The translations under genes and the position numbers were made by a program. The notes below the pieces were generated by a model. The model was not told the DNA's origin. It ran no database searches and was given only the letters and a program-made list of their open reading frames with translations. DNA of 64,000 nucleotides from Limibacter armeniacum (GTDB taxonomy: Bacteria > Bacteroidota > Bacteroidia > Cytophagales > Flammeovirgaceae). The stretch is taken from contig NZ_JBAJNO010000009.1 of assembly GCF_036880985.1 (NCBI RefSeq), positions 1,302,001 to 1,366,000 on the forward strand, given 5' to 3'. Positions 37,101 to 43,831 of the stretch are shown here, piece after piece (the first letter of the stretch is position 1; every line of letters starts with the position of its first letter).

Positions 37101-37162
37101 CTATATTTTATGGTAGAGAAGCCCTCAAAAAAGTAAGGGTTGAAGGAAATTTCAAAACCTGA
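31139..37162 (+). CDS. Alpha-2-macroglobulin with thioester motif and SusC-like insert
   Basis: A 2007-residue exported protein; signal peptide to about residue 22 (VIGQ). Order of parts: N-terminal region; MG2-type domain from about 250 (YLATNKPMYKPGDTVMVKAF); further macroglobulin domains to about 1080; a carboxypeptidase-regulatory-like domain (1085-1135, GYVKGTVMTSQNLPVIGAI); a second one (1197-1275, YVSGQITDTSGDPLPGVTV); the SusC signature EVVVMGYG at 1278; a short plug-like stretch ending VAGVRIRGLSS; A2M domain near 1370 (WWKPTLETDRNGEATFEV); thioester motif CTEQ at 1573-1576; thioester domain to about 1850; C-terminal receptor-binding-like domain. A2Ms trap proteases through the thioester. 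No PbpC (PBP1c) partner gene is adjacent. The SusC-like insert sits where a bait region would be. Confidence 0.9.
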   Translation: MNYCYSLLLCLLLMIANQVIGQQQHFDYKRDTYQDHSDYSYYYKITDEEAQQLYLEKPNTLSTQYFHTLYDSIPANYNWNASNLTVGHYLLVDIRKERMEVTVVSNNPAHCVIHQNDRDLQVSIHNRQGDTIQDAEVSINGKSLQWNSEKALYVLEKSNEKGCIIIEHQGKKSFYPVTRNRDNPWYKRAQQDLVYNTPLRGIPWAMQYANINRHISTIERLIQYGEVPYFLRRIVNLFDPDEIPYKNYQGYLATNKPMYKPGDTVMVKAFMTEQYGTPLHQEVKLVLSERYSYHSSKRILATVSPYKKGAYRYEFVLHDSLELTLDKRYVISFDDKQGRNIVNNHFDYSDYLLDETELTLNSNHDTYFRGMPLDFFVQATGPNGLNLLDGKLSMDVMTHRIDEVYTDRLFIPDTLHIQEVRLDEVGKTKITLPQHLFIDGKMEVIVRMVLVNGNNERRSSQKTITLDGRKERLKLVYEDNKVKAHYLLNNESVKRKALLTTEYRDKSFENKSDSIWLPAEFDYNGIPFKFLLSKDNLRKELIMSRQGNRLAVQTSATPDSIFFSIQNPDSIKVWYELYKKSGLVNSGKGEVSKAIASNKPEHYTLFVHQLWGGESSKEKFHFTNYPNMLHIAMKQPNTVIPGQKTEVTVKVTDYKGNPVPDVDLTAFALTDKFEGKNTPDLPLWENPKYSPRLINKTKHSAMPTLDYPLAYQYYQQSTGLDSLLFYQAIYPTNGLAELSVTDADSITKFVPVISENGRPLTVHYFSMDDSLIYFSKTNTFPQFVFRATPGKHQLKFRTSHHEITVEDVEFRKEVRNIMGIDISQANPRVSIQKKNNKLSKKEKSWLNQHLTKINLSNSTWREFPNQYIWQSNRIEQLKHNRHSPLFIDSFNKSVKGFDASKSFDKYGIHQPIYSDSLLLEEQPVLKGRYKLNDKSKFSSLEDKLLTDKIWDAPPTIEIVSPHILDYYINADTLNHQGDASLMILRANQDYTFLGQIYFFDKNRHQVFAKQHNEQLDVPVGNYDLLLWLTNADYIWLKDVALKANGTNLIQLDKEGIFTVDTYQYLNAPILQQPYIQRIGNSTDGYVKGTVMTSQNLPVIGAIVSNGKEQTLTDLDGSYKLPIRDSLFVQFKEQIRKMAIENADTVHIMIPSIQPKTENITLTEAYKRPSQERRMGIHRQNSFSRIITPLIRTDDFNGYVSGQITDTSGDPLPGVTVMVKGTTHGTISDLDGHYRLDVPSGATLEFRFIGFKSNEIQVGSSTAISYDIEMEEDVQQLQEVVVMGYGEMQYSLTGSVATVSVTSLNGSVGSVAGVRIRGLSSLYGNRSPSNLDLLIPKSPTTPQQGITSPSAIDNLYAQALQQNSLRQNFRDYAWWKPTLETDRNGEATFEVQYPDDITTWETHILAMNGKKQTGQLKDYVKAFKPLQANLYLPRFLLEGDTVQAIGKVLNYMPDAQEVSTQFTVSSQVTDIPEHEVKDTQLDYHTLVVSSLDSISVTYQLKQQNGYEDGEKRDIPVFPVGVMEESGSFHILQGDSTLTIRSIPEADETTVTILANPIELISEELQGIHRYQYLCTEQLSSKVEALIAYRTIMEAQGQEFPYKKELKAYITKLQKRMSDIGSWGWWEEKEASVTMSNFAVKAILKAHLTGIDINEKKMEKGISFLKDQVLKANKRKLRQLLPTITLLAQHGTSLPYDSLVQSIEKMEELTAIDQLRIRRLQQIAGLSYQPVEDLVASKKETMLGGVFWEAPESFSYFTDSDIEMTCLVYELIRNSGQYQELLPKIQQYFFEQRPVNGYSNTYEAMLISETILADLMKKGKQDANFKIIKEDNTITPDHYPYSLTLRPDETLDIIKKGNIPAFITAYEKHWNEAPEKAEKDFSVSSHFESGNEITTSLESGTAVNLKVTVEVPKDAYYTMIEVPIPAGCVYDKYSIKKSLNEVHRSNFKDKVAIFCQTLPAGKHTFTVPLQVRHTGKFTLNPAKVSLMYFPIFYGREALKKVRVEGNFKT

Positions 37163-37175
37163 TACTACATCAAAA

Positions 37176-37211
37176 AAGGCTTTGGGGTACATACTCCAAA
37201 GCCTTCTTTAT
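37176..37211. terminator. Bidirectional terminator between A2M and MtfA genes
   Basis: A 10-bp stem AAGGCTTTGG/CCAAAGCCTT (37176-37185, 37196-37205), followed by CTTTATTT on the + strand and a T-run on the - strand. It serves both convergent genes. Confidence 0.85.
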
Positions 37212-37214
37212 TTA

Positions 37215-38123
37215 CTATCTACCACAACAGTGTTTGTATTTCTTCCCGCTTCCGCACGGACAAGGATCATTTCTACCGATCGCTTCCCTTTTACTTTTTC
37301 TACTACTCTTCTTCTGCATATCCAACTGCTGGGCAAAAATCTTTTCCAGCTTTGCATACAGCTTAGGATGCTTTTTCTTTAGTAACATCGGACGTTCAAA
37401 GAAATATTCAGAAGCGACTGTCAAAAACTCCACTTCACTACTTCCACCATAGGGATTGATATCAGACGCACCCTGATGAATATCGTTGATTTTCTCATGC
37501 ATCAAATGCATCCAAGGCAGGGTATAACTCTTTTGAAGCAGTACTTCGGGAATTCCATCCGCTTTTCCATCAGCCATGTCAATCAAGTGGACAAACTCAT
37601 GGATACCTACATTCTTCTTGTCTGCATCATTCCGGAAGCCTTCCCTCAATGCTCCTTTTGAAAACAACACCTTATCTTTTAAAGCTTTGTTGCCAACCAT
37701 TCCCATTACATAACCTCCTTCCACATCAGCCAGTCCAAGATGGTTCAAAGTCTTATCATACAACAAAACACTCTTCAGGTTAGGATACCACCACTCAGGA
37801 TAACCAAAGATTGGAATTACGCCACTTGCAGCTACCAAAACCCTATCCAGATCTTCTACTTCTGTCTCAACCCCTTCGATTCGGACATGTGCTAAAAAGT
37901 ACTGGATTCTCTTCTCGAATTGCGTTTTTAATGGTGCAGACAATTCATTATAAAAACTCACATGCTGCGTAAGTAACTTCCTCCATGTCTCTTTAAAATC
38001 TTTTTCCGCAATATTTTCCTGTATTTCAGTTTTACTGCGCTTACGTGTAAACCACCAAAAAGCCACTGCTGCCAAAGACAGTACTGCCACTAGAAAAGCC
38101 GCCATTAATAAATTTTTTTCCAT
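37215..38123 (-). CDS. MtfA-type zinc peptidase with C-terminal SEC-C motif
   Basis: A 302-residue protein with an N-terminal membrane helix (residues 5-26). The central part is an MtfA/M90-like metallopeptidase: the zinc motif HEFVH is at 175-179, preceded by NVGIHEFVHLIDMADG, with WWYPNLKSVLLYD and VMGMVGNKALKDKVLFS upstream. The last 20 residues are a SEC-C zinc motif (NDPCPCGSGKKYKHCCG). In E. coli MtfA binds the repressor Mlc and cleaves substrates; Bacteroidota versions carry the membrane anchor and often SEC-C. The role here is unknown. It ends at the shared terminator. Confidence 0.88.
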   Translation of the reverse strand: MEKNLLMAAFLVAVLSLAAVAFWWFTRKRSKTEIQENIAEKDFKETWRKLLTQHVSFYNELSAPLKTQFEKRIQYFLAHVRIEGVETEVEDLDRVLVAASGVIPIFGYPEWWYPNLKSVLLYDKTLNHLGLADVEGGYVMGMVGNKALKDKVLFSKGALREGFRNDADKKNVGIHEFVHLIDMADGKADGIPEVLLQKSYTLPWMHLMHEKINDIHQGASDINPYGGSSEVEFLTVASEYFFERPMLLKKKHPKLYAKLEKIFAQQLDMQKKSSRKSKREAIGRNDPCPCGSGKKYKHCCGR

Positions 38124-38165
38124 GAGCGTGATATTTCTTCCTCATCACTGATAATAGTGTGAAGA

Positions 38166-38173
38166 CAAAAATA
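38166..38173 (-). promoter_or_regulatory. Candidate -7 element for the MtfA gene (TATTTTTG)
   Basis: An exact TAnnTTTG match on the - strand, 43 bases upstream of the start codon at 38123. No -33 TTG at the usual spacing was found. Confidence 0.45.
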
Positions 38174-38242
38174 ACAATAGGCAGGAATATATTATGCTAC
38201 AGGTTGCAACATCAAGTGAGAATTGAGAAACAAAAGGTCTGA

Positions 38243-38279
38243 AAAAAGAAAAAGGCCAAGAACAAAGTTCCGGGCCTTT
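38243..38279 (-). terminator. - strand terminator inside the intergenic region
   Basis: A stem AAAGGCC/GGCCTTT (38251-38257, 38273-38279) with an inner GAAC/GTTC stem, followed on the - strand by TTCTTTTTT. It lies about 700 bases past the nearest - strand stop codon (38988). Confidence 0.65.
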
Positions 38280-38987
38280 AACAATTTAGCTAAAAACTAA
38301 AACCAATTAAAAAATGAGAATAACCTTTTATATTTTTAGATCCATGCAAAATGGCATGGACACATTCTTGCTTCTGTATTACTACAACCAAAATCTTACA
38401 TCGTTCGTTCATCCAAGAATCTGATATTATGAACTATTAACTATATGTAAGAAACTTTGTTGTTAGTTGTCAAAGTGAATAAAAATCTTCAGTTGATACA
38501 ATCAACAAATCCAATTTAAAGCATTCTCAAACAGCTTTTATTGGCTATCCAATTTTTACTCTTATGGAAATATCGCAGATCTTTTTGTATTATCCGAATA
38601 CGAAAATATTAATAATATCTAACACTTTTACATATTCTTCAATATAACAGTCTGTACTCGCTCCAAATTAGATTTAATTGCAAAATTTGAAGCCACCTGT
38701 TACCCGTTTCTGTCAGTTGAAAATCAAATTGTACTTCCTGTTACAACTCAAATTAGAATTGTCTGTCAGAACTGACATTGCTTGATTTCCCCTTATTATT
38801 CAAAGAACTGCTTACTTTAATTTAATGAATTAAATTATCATTTCCGCAACAAAAATACTTTCCTTCCACAAAAAGTACTTGTGTATTCAGATAACAAACT
38901 CTATTCCATTTGAAGTGAAACTATACCAAATCCATGATTTTTTTTTGTTTTTTTAATACTTAAAGTGAATACTTTCTTCTCTTATAT

Positions 38988-39590
38988 TCATTCAACAGTT
39001 AAAAGCCTACCTGCCAAATCTGCAAATGACAATGGCTCCTTATATTGTCTGCCTGCATAAATATTGGATTGTAAAGTCAGTAATGTCACTTTGTCATCAC
39101 GGCTTTTAAGCTCTATCAGGACATTTCCATATCGCTGGTCAGCCTGCTTCAGTTCATTATACGAAACTGTAGGTTTGAGATAATGTTTTTCCACAGCCTC
39201 CACATAGCTCCCTCTATCAAAAATTCTCCTGTCTGAAATATTATTCCGATACCCTATTTCCAACATTCTGTCACGAAGAAAGTCAAAGAAGTTCCTGAAA
39301 TCACTGTCACTGATAGACTGATGAGGAAAAAATGCAAACCCTCTTGAATAAGGAGTGTCCAGTACGACAGCCTTGATATCTGAATCAATTTCATTGACTT
39401 TTTTCCAATAGGCATTAGAGAACTTTTCCGTCATTCCTATATGCTGCTCACTGTACAGCCATGCCTTATAGTGCTGTTGCTCCTTGACTGACCTTTTCAA
39501 CTGTTCTGTCACAACCGGCAACTTACTAGGTGTTGACTGGTTTTCTCCGTCAGGAAACAGCTTCTTTATAATTTTATCAAAAAATGACAT
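38988..39590 (-). CDS. Cytoplasmic protein of unknown function
   Basis: A 200-residue protein with no signal or membrane helix when started at the ATG at 39590 (MSFFDKIIKKLFPDGENQ). A longer in-frame reading to 39728 would add a hydrophobic segment but is not typical of a start and crosses AT-rich intergenic sequence, so I prefer the shorter one. Helical in the first half (VTEQLKRSVKEQQHYKAWLY), then a mixed domain: IDSDIKAVVLDTPYSRGFAFFP, FFDFLRDRMLEIGYRNNISDRR, NVLIELKSRDDKVTLLTLQSN. I do not recognise a family. It is a single gene, divergent from mrp. Confidence 0.6.
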   Translation of the reverse strand: MSFFDKIIKKLFPDGENQSTPSKLPVVTEQLKRSVKEQQHYKAWLYSEQHIGMTEKFSNAYWKKVNEIDSDIKAVVLDTPYSRGFAFFPHQSISDSDFRNFFDFLRDRMLEIGYRNNISDRRIFDRGSYVEAVEKHYLKPTVSYNELKQADQRYGNVLIELKSRDDKVTLLTLQSNIYAGRQYKEPLSFADLAGRLLTVE

Positions 39591-40007
39591 GGCTATAATT
39601 TTATTCAATTGTTCTACATTCCTAATCAAGCCGCTAGTGCCTATAATGATTTTAAACCGCAAGGTAAGTAATACTGTTATCATATAAACAATGAACAGCC
39701 TTGCAACAATGAGATATTCTGAACACACCTCCTTAGTTTAGAGGGATTTAAGTAAAATCGCTGAGCTTTAGCAGTGTTCAGGAATTTGTACTACCTTTGT
39801 ATCCGTTTTTTAATACCAAACAAGATTCATTGTAGATGGTTTAATCAATTGGCTTGTACATCCTCTCTTTTTAGAGAAGAAGGAGCAAGTTCAAACAACT
39901 TTTCCCTAAGTAAGTTGTATTGTGACGTACACTAGAGGAAAATAAAATCAGAAGCAAAGCATATAACTTATAGTCGGGCTTAGACATTACCGACTTGACA
40001 TTGAATT
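39591..40007. other. Divergent intergenic region upstream of mrp
   Basis: About 420 bases. It holds one exact -7 element for the + strand (39792-39799). An in-frame upstream extension of the preceding - strand gene is discussed there. Nothing else could be supported. Confidence 0.35.
39792..39799 (+). promoter_or_regulatory. Candidate -7 element for mrp (TACCTTTG)
   Basis: An exact TAnnTTTG match about 210 bases upstream of the mrp start codon, giving a long leader. No clear -33 element. Confidence 0.4.
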
Positions 40008-41111
40008 ATGGCGATTACGGAAAAAGACATTATTAAGGCATTGTCCACAGTAGAAGATCCGGACTTGAAGAAAGACCTGATCTCACTCAACATGGTGAAG
40101 GATATTGAGATTGATGGTAACCGAGTGGCATTTACGGTAGTATTGACAACTCCTGCCTGCCCACTCAAAGAACTGATCAAAAACAATTGTATAGAGGCTG
40201 TCCATAAACTGGTTTCACCAGACTTGGAGCTTGATGTACATATGACAGCAGACGTTACTTCAATCCAACCTAAAGGTCCAGTGCTTTCAGGTGTAAAGAA
40301 CGTGATTGCCATTTCATCTGGTAAAGGAGGAGTTGGTAAATCTACTGTTACTGCCAACCTAGCACTTGCCCTTTCTGAAGCTGGTGCAAAAGTAGGTGTA
40401 CTGGATGCTGACATTTACGGTCCTTCAGTTCCAACCATGTTCAACTGTGAAAATGCACAACCAGGTGTAACGTCAGTAAATGGTAAAAACACAATCATCC
40501 CGATTGAACAGTATGGTATTAAATTACTTTCCATTGGATTCTTAGCACCTCCACAGGATGCGGTAGTTTGGAGAGGTCCTATGGCTAGCTCCGCACTGCG
40601 TCAGTTCATCACTGACACTGACTGGGGAGAGCTGGATTACCTGCTGATCGACTTGCCTCCAGGAACGGGTGATATCCACCTGTCTTTGGTACAAACAGCT
40701 TCTGTTACAGGTGCTGTTGTTGTTACAACACCGCAAAAAGTTGCGCTATCAGATGCTATGAAGGGAATGAACATGTTTACTTCAAAATCTGTTAATGTAC
40801 CGATACTGGGACTTGTTGAAAATATGGCGTACTTCACACCTGCTGAACTTCCGGAAAACAAGTATTATATCTTTGGACAAGATGGAGGTAAAAACATGGC
40901 AAGACGCTATGAGGTACCGTTCATTGGTGAAATTCCAATCGTTCAGAGTATTCGTGAAGGCGGTGACTGCGGTGTACCAGTTGTAATGGAAGATGGAAAT
41001 CCTGCTGGTGATGCATTTAGAGAAATTGCCAAAGAGTTGGCTAGAAATGTTGCCATGCGTAACGCACAAGTTGCCAGCACTGAAAGAGTAGAAATCAAGA
41101 CTTGGGAATAA
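40008..41111 (+). CDS. mrp: Mrp/ApbC-type Fe-S cluster carrier ATPase
   Basis: A 367-residue ParA-like P-loop protein that carries Fe-S clusters to target proteins. The N-terminal 85 residues are a MIP18/DUF59 domain (IIKALSTVEDPDLKKDLISLNMV, TPACPLKELI). The deviant Walker A motif SGKGGVGKS is at 104-112, followed by VLDADIYGPSVP, WRGPMASSALRQF and DYLLIDLPPGTGDIHL. The usual C-terminal CxxC is absent: the region reads VENMAYFTPAELPENKYYIFGQDGG, the form I associate with Bacteroidota Mrp. The NifU-like gene follows 104 bases downstream in the same direction, which fits a small Fe-S module. Confidence 0.95.
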   Translation: MAITEKDIIKALSTVEDPDLKKDLISLNMVKDIEIDGNRVAFTVVLTTPACPLKELIKNNCIEAVHKLVSPDLELDVHMTADVTSIQPKGPVLSGVKNVIAISSGKGGVGKSTVTANLALALSEAGAKVGVLDADIYGPSVPTMFNCENAQPGVTSVNGKNTIIPIEQYGIKLLSIGFLAPPQDAVVWRGPMASSALRQFITDTDWGELDYLLIDLPPGTGDIHLSLVQTASVTGAVVVTTPQKVALSDAMKGMNMFTSKSVNVPILGLVENMAYFTPAELPENKYYIFGQDGGKNMARRYEVPFIGEIPIVQSIREGGDCGVPVVMEDGNPAGDAFREIAKELARNVAMRNAQVASTERVEIKTWE

Positions 41112-41214
41112 ATTACCCTTTGGAAAGGGAGTAATGAAAAAGCTCCCTTTCTAAATTTTGGTCTTTCTCGAAGGAAATGACGAAATTGCCCTTCAAGATT
41201 GAAAATATAGACGA

Positions 41215-41511
41215 ATGACAGAAAATACAATTACAAATAGCGAACTGCTCAAGTTAGTAGAAGAGGCACTGAACACAATCAGACCGTATCTGGAAGCTGA
41301 TGGAGGAAATGCCAAAGTGCTGGAAGTAACCGAAGATGGTACTGCCCGCATTGAGTTCTTGGGTGCATGCGGTTCTTGCCCAATGTCAACAATGACATTA
41401 AAAGCAGGAATTGAGCAGGCTGTGATCAATGCTGTTCCACAAATCAAGAAAGTGGAAGCAATCAATATCACAGCAATGGATGATCCTAATGCTCAACTTC
41501 CAATGTTTTAG
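41215..41511 (+). CDS. NifU C-terminal domain (Nfu) Fe-S scaffold protein
   Basis: A 98-residue protein consisting of a single Nfu domain. The motif IRPYLEADGGNAKVLEV and the cluster-binding GACGSCPMSTMTLK with Cys52 and Cys55 are standard. Such proteins assemble or carry a 4Fe-4S cluster shared between two monomers. It lacks the other NifU domains, as is normal for Nfu-type carriers. It follows mrp, so the two probably act in the same cluster delivery pathway. Confidence 0.95.
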   Translation: MTENTITNSELLKLVEEALNTIRPYLEADGGNAKVLEVTEDGTARIEFLGACGSCPMSTMTLKAGIEQAVINAVPQIKKVEAINITAMDDPNAQLPMF

Positions 41512-41524
41512 AAAATAAGCATCT

Positions 41525-41547
41525 GTGGGTATTTTCAGAATACCCAC
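41525..41547 (+). terminator. Hairpin after the Nfu gene
   Basis: A perfect 9-bp stem GTGGGTATT/AATACCCAC (41525-41533, 41539-41547) between convergent genes; the following T-run is weak (TTGATTG), so efficiency is uncertain. Confidence 0.6.
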
Positions 41548-41555
41548 TTGATTGC

Positions 41556-42008
41556 CTATTCTTGCTCCCTTTTATAGAAAATATAATCTGAATTAGGCGG
41601 CATTATTCCCTCTTTTTTAAGCATACTTGCTACCTGTGCCCTATGGTAGGTCGAGTGGTTAATGACGTGCATCAGAATATCCCTTGCCAAGTTTTCGAAC
41701 ACCTCCCCTTTACTGTTCTCATACCTGATTACTTGTTCCAGTACTCCTTCCTGACTTAAAATTCTTTGCGTATTGGTATAGTTATGTTCATTGATTCGAG
41801 CAAAGTCATGAATGCTGTGTAATTGCCATACACCGAATGTGGGACTATGTCCTTCAATTCGAGCAACCCACACTTCATGTGCATTGAAAATATGTGACAT
41901 CAGTCTCACGATATCAGGGTGTATCACCTCCTCTTCTTCAATACTTTTGATAAAACGCTTATTGGCTTCATCATTATAGTTGAATAAGTCTTTCAGCAAG
42001 GTATTCAT
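41556..42008 (-). CDS. DinB family protein
   Basis: A 150-residue four-helix-bundle protein of the DinB/YfiT type. Three metal-ligand histidines are visible by pattern: one in HIFNAHEVW and two in MHVINHSTYHRAQVASML. Relatives are thiol transferases that use bacillithiol or mycothiol, but many are uncharacterised. The length and helix spacing (LFNYNDEANKRFI, YTNTQRILSQEGVLE) are typical. It is convergent with the Nfu gene and divergent from the FMN-binding gene. Confidence 0.88.
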   Translation of the reverse strand: MNTLLKDLFNYNDEANKRFIKSIEEEEVIHPDIVRLMSHIFNAHEVWVARIEGHSPTFGVWQLHSIHDFARINEHNYTNTQRILSQEGVLEQVIRYENSKGEVFENLARDILMHVINHSTYHRAQVASMLKKEGIMPPNSDYIFYKREQE

Positions 42009-42084
42009 GTTGTTGTGTTTTTAGTTGATCAGGTTTTCATAATTTAGTAAAAACTCAAATTGAACACCTAAAAACCAACACAGA

Positions 42085-42639
42085 ATGGGAAAGCAATTTT
42101 CGGAAATCAGTCCTGACCAACAAGCATTTATCAGCCAGCAGAAACTTTTCTTTGTCGGCACAGCTGCGGCAGAAGGAAGAGTCAGTGTTTCACCAAAAGG
42201 CATGGATACTTTTCGGGTTATAGACAAAAATAAAGTCGTTTGGCTCAACCTCACCGGCAGTGGCAACGAAACAGCTGCCCATCTGCAAAAAAATAACAGG
42301 ATGACCATTATGTTCTGTGCATTTGAAGGCAAACCCCTCATTCTAAGACTCTATGGAAATGCTGAAATTTTTCATGATAGAGACGATACATTCCATCAGC
42401 ATATCGGTTTATTCCCTAAACTTGCAGGCGCACGCCAAATCATAGTAATGGAAGTTGATTTGGTTCAAACCTCCTGTGGTTTTGCCGTTCCATTTATGGA
42501 TTTTAAAGAAGAAAGAACTCAATTAAAAAACTGGGCTGAAAAACAGGGAGATGAAAAAATCAGAAACTATTGGAAAGACCGAAATACAAAAAGTATAGAT
42601 GGTTTTGATACCGGAATACTTAACAATCAGCAAAGTTAA
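42085..42639 (+). CDS. Pyridoxamine 5'-phosphate oxidase family (FMN-binding split barrel) protein
   Basis: A 184-residue flavin-binding split-barrel protein. The opening [30 protein letters not shown] and the strand [18 protein letters not shown] followed by [20 protein letters not shown] are characteristic of the PNPOx-like family that includes general stress proteins and F420/FMN reductases. The ligands and substrate are unknown; true PNPOx (PdxH) residues are not obvious, so a role in vitamin B6 synthesis is not claimed. The NUDIX gene starts one base after its stop (taa then ATG), which suggests an operon. Confidence 0.88.
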   Translation: MGKQFSEISPDQQAFISQQKLFFVGTAAAEGRVSVSPKGMDTFRVIDKNKVVWLNLTGSGNETAAHLQKNNRMTIMFCAFEGKPLILRLYGNAEIFHDRDDTFHQHIGLFPKLAGARQIIVMEVDLVQTSCGFAVPFMDFKEERTQLKNWAEKQGDEKIRNYWKDRNTKSIDGFDTGILNNQQS

Positions 42640-42640
42640 A

Positions 42641-43135
42641 ATGACAGAAGAGCAGGAAAAAATATCCAAAATATTCGGTAATCGACTACGAACACGTGTT
42701 TGTGGCATATGTATAGAGCAAGAGAAGGTGCTAATGATCAGGCATCGCTCTGTAGGAAAAGAAGGGTACCTTTGGGCTCCTCCCGGTGGAGGGCTTGATT
42801 ATGGAGAAACCATGGAAAATGCGCTCAAAAGAGAGTTTAAAGAAGAAACTGGATTGGATATAAATGTGAAGCGGTTTATGTTTGTACATGAGTTCCTGCA
42901 ACCTCCCCTACATGGTATTGAGCTGTTTTTTGAAGTGGAAATAGTAGGTGGTGAGTTGCTACGAGGACATGACCCTGAAATGCAAGAAAGCGTTCAAATC
43001 ATCGAGGATGTCCGCTTTATGGACATGACAGAAATTAATTCAGAAAAAGCGGACTGTGTTCACAATCTTTTTTCATTCTGTCAAACCAAAGATGAATTAC
43101 TGCAAATGAATGGGTTGTACCATTTTGTCAATTAG
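42641..43135 (+). CDS. NUDIX hydrolase
   Basis: A 164-residue NUDIX protein with the Nudix box intact: [26 protein letters not shown] fits GX5EX7REUXEEXGU. The family hydrolyses nucleoside diphosphates linked to another moiety; the substrate is unknown. I use the ATG at 42641 ([13 protein letters not shown]), one base after the upstream stop; an in-frame ATG at 42599 would lie inside the upstream gene. A short hairpin (43150-43159 with 43180-43189, one mismatch) follows. Confidence 0.92.
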   Translation: MTEEQEKISKIFGNRLRTRVCGICIEQEKVLMIRHRSVGKEGYLWAPPGGGLDYGETMENALKREFKEETGLDINVKRFMFVHEFLQPPLHGIELFFEVEIVGGELLRGHDPEMQESVQIIEDVRFMDMTEINSEKADCVHNLFSFCQTKDELLQMNGLYHFVN

Positions 43136-43218
43136 TTTTTGACTGTCTGATCACCTTTAAGGCAATCTTTTCTCCACAGTAAGGGTGATTCTGTATAGTC
43201 CATCCAAATGAAAATTAT

Positions 43219-43226
43219 TATCTTTG
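43219..43226 (+). promoter_or_regulatory. Candidate -7 element just before the pyrR-like gene (TATCTTTG)
   Basis: An exact TAnnTTTG match whose last base is 7 bases before ATG 43233. Transcription would start at or next to the ATG, giving a nearly leaderless mRNA. It also argues against the in-frame TTG at 43224, which lies inside the promoter. Confidence 0.55.
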
Positions 43227-43232
43227 TCGCCA

Positions 43233-43772
43233 ATGGCTAAAATTAACATTCTAAATAGCAAAAGACTGGACATCACCATCAGCAGGCTGAGCCAGCAGCT
43301 GATCGAAAACCATGGTGATTTTAAGGATTCTGTCATTGTCGGAATCCAGAAAAGCGGTGTTTTACTTGCCGAAAGAATCAAACAACGCATTAAAGAACTG
43401 GCAGACCTTGACATTCCACTCGGAAAACTGGACATCACCTTTCACAGGGATGATTTCAGAAGAAGAGACTCTCCCCTTGCTCCCAACAAAACAGAAATCC
43501 CTTTCATCATAGAAGGCAAAAATGTAATTCTGGTAGACGACGTCCTTTACACAGGTCGTTCCATTCGCTCTGCTATGGATGCCATGATGGCTTTCGGTCG
43601 CCCATCAAAAGTAGAATTTTTGACATTGGTAGACAGAAAATACAGTCGTCACCTTCCAATCGAAGCGAAGTATGTGGGCAAAACGGTGAACTCTATCCAA
43701 TCGCAAAGGGTAATTGTGGAATGGAATGAACAAGGGTTTGCAGAAGATAATATTTGGTTGGTAAATCAATGA
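43233..43772 (+). CDS. pyrR: PyrR-like phosphoribosyltransferase
   Basis: A 179-residue type I phosphoribosyltransferase of the PyrR group. The PRPP motif is VILVDDVLYTGRSIRSAMDAM, preceded by IVGIQKSGVLLAERI and LGKLDITFHRDDF as in PyrR/Upp-like enzymes. PyrR can act as a uracil phosphoribosyltransferase and, in Firmicutes, as an RNA-binding attenuator of pyr genes. Its position 59 bases before pyrB supports a pyrimidine role. With an almost leaderless transcript, RNA attenuation in its own leader is unlikely here. Start chosen at ATG 43233 because of the promoter just upstream. Confidence 0.9.
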   Translation: MAKINILNSKRLDITISRLSQQLIENHGDFKDSVIVGIQKSGVLLAERIKQRIKELADLDIPLGKLDITFHRDDFRRRDSPLAPNKTEIPFIIEGKNVILVDDVLYTGRSIRSAMDAMMAFGRPSKVEFLTLVDRKYSRHLPIEAKYVGKTVNSIQSQRVIVEWNEQGFAEDNIWLVNQ

Positions 43773-43831
43773 TATAAGGTAATGGGCTAAAGCCTTTCTG
43801 TGCTGATGCCCAATATCGAATACTAAACAAT

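Larger units (their letters stand above)
38124..38987. other. Long AT-rich intergenic region
   Basis: About 860 bases without a convincing gene. It contains a - strand terminator (38246-38279) far from any - strand stop codon, a candidate promoter for the MtfA gene (38166-38173), and a 36-codon + strand frame (38314-38424) preceded by A-rich leader sequence that could be a short leader peptide but has no further support. The rest is AT-rich, ending in poly-T/poly-A runs near 38940. Confidence 0.4.

Noticed and set aside
39980-40414. 144-codon frame antisense to mrp
   Set aside because: Lies wholly over a well-supported gene; low-complexity Ser/Thr text is typical of antisense shadows.
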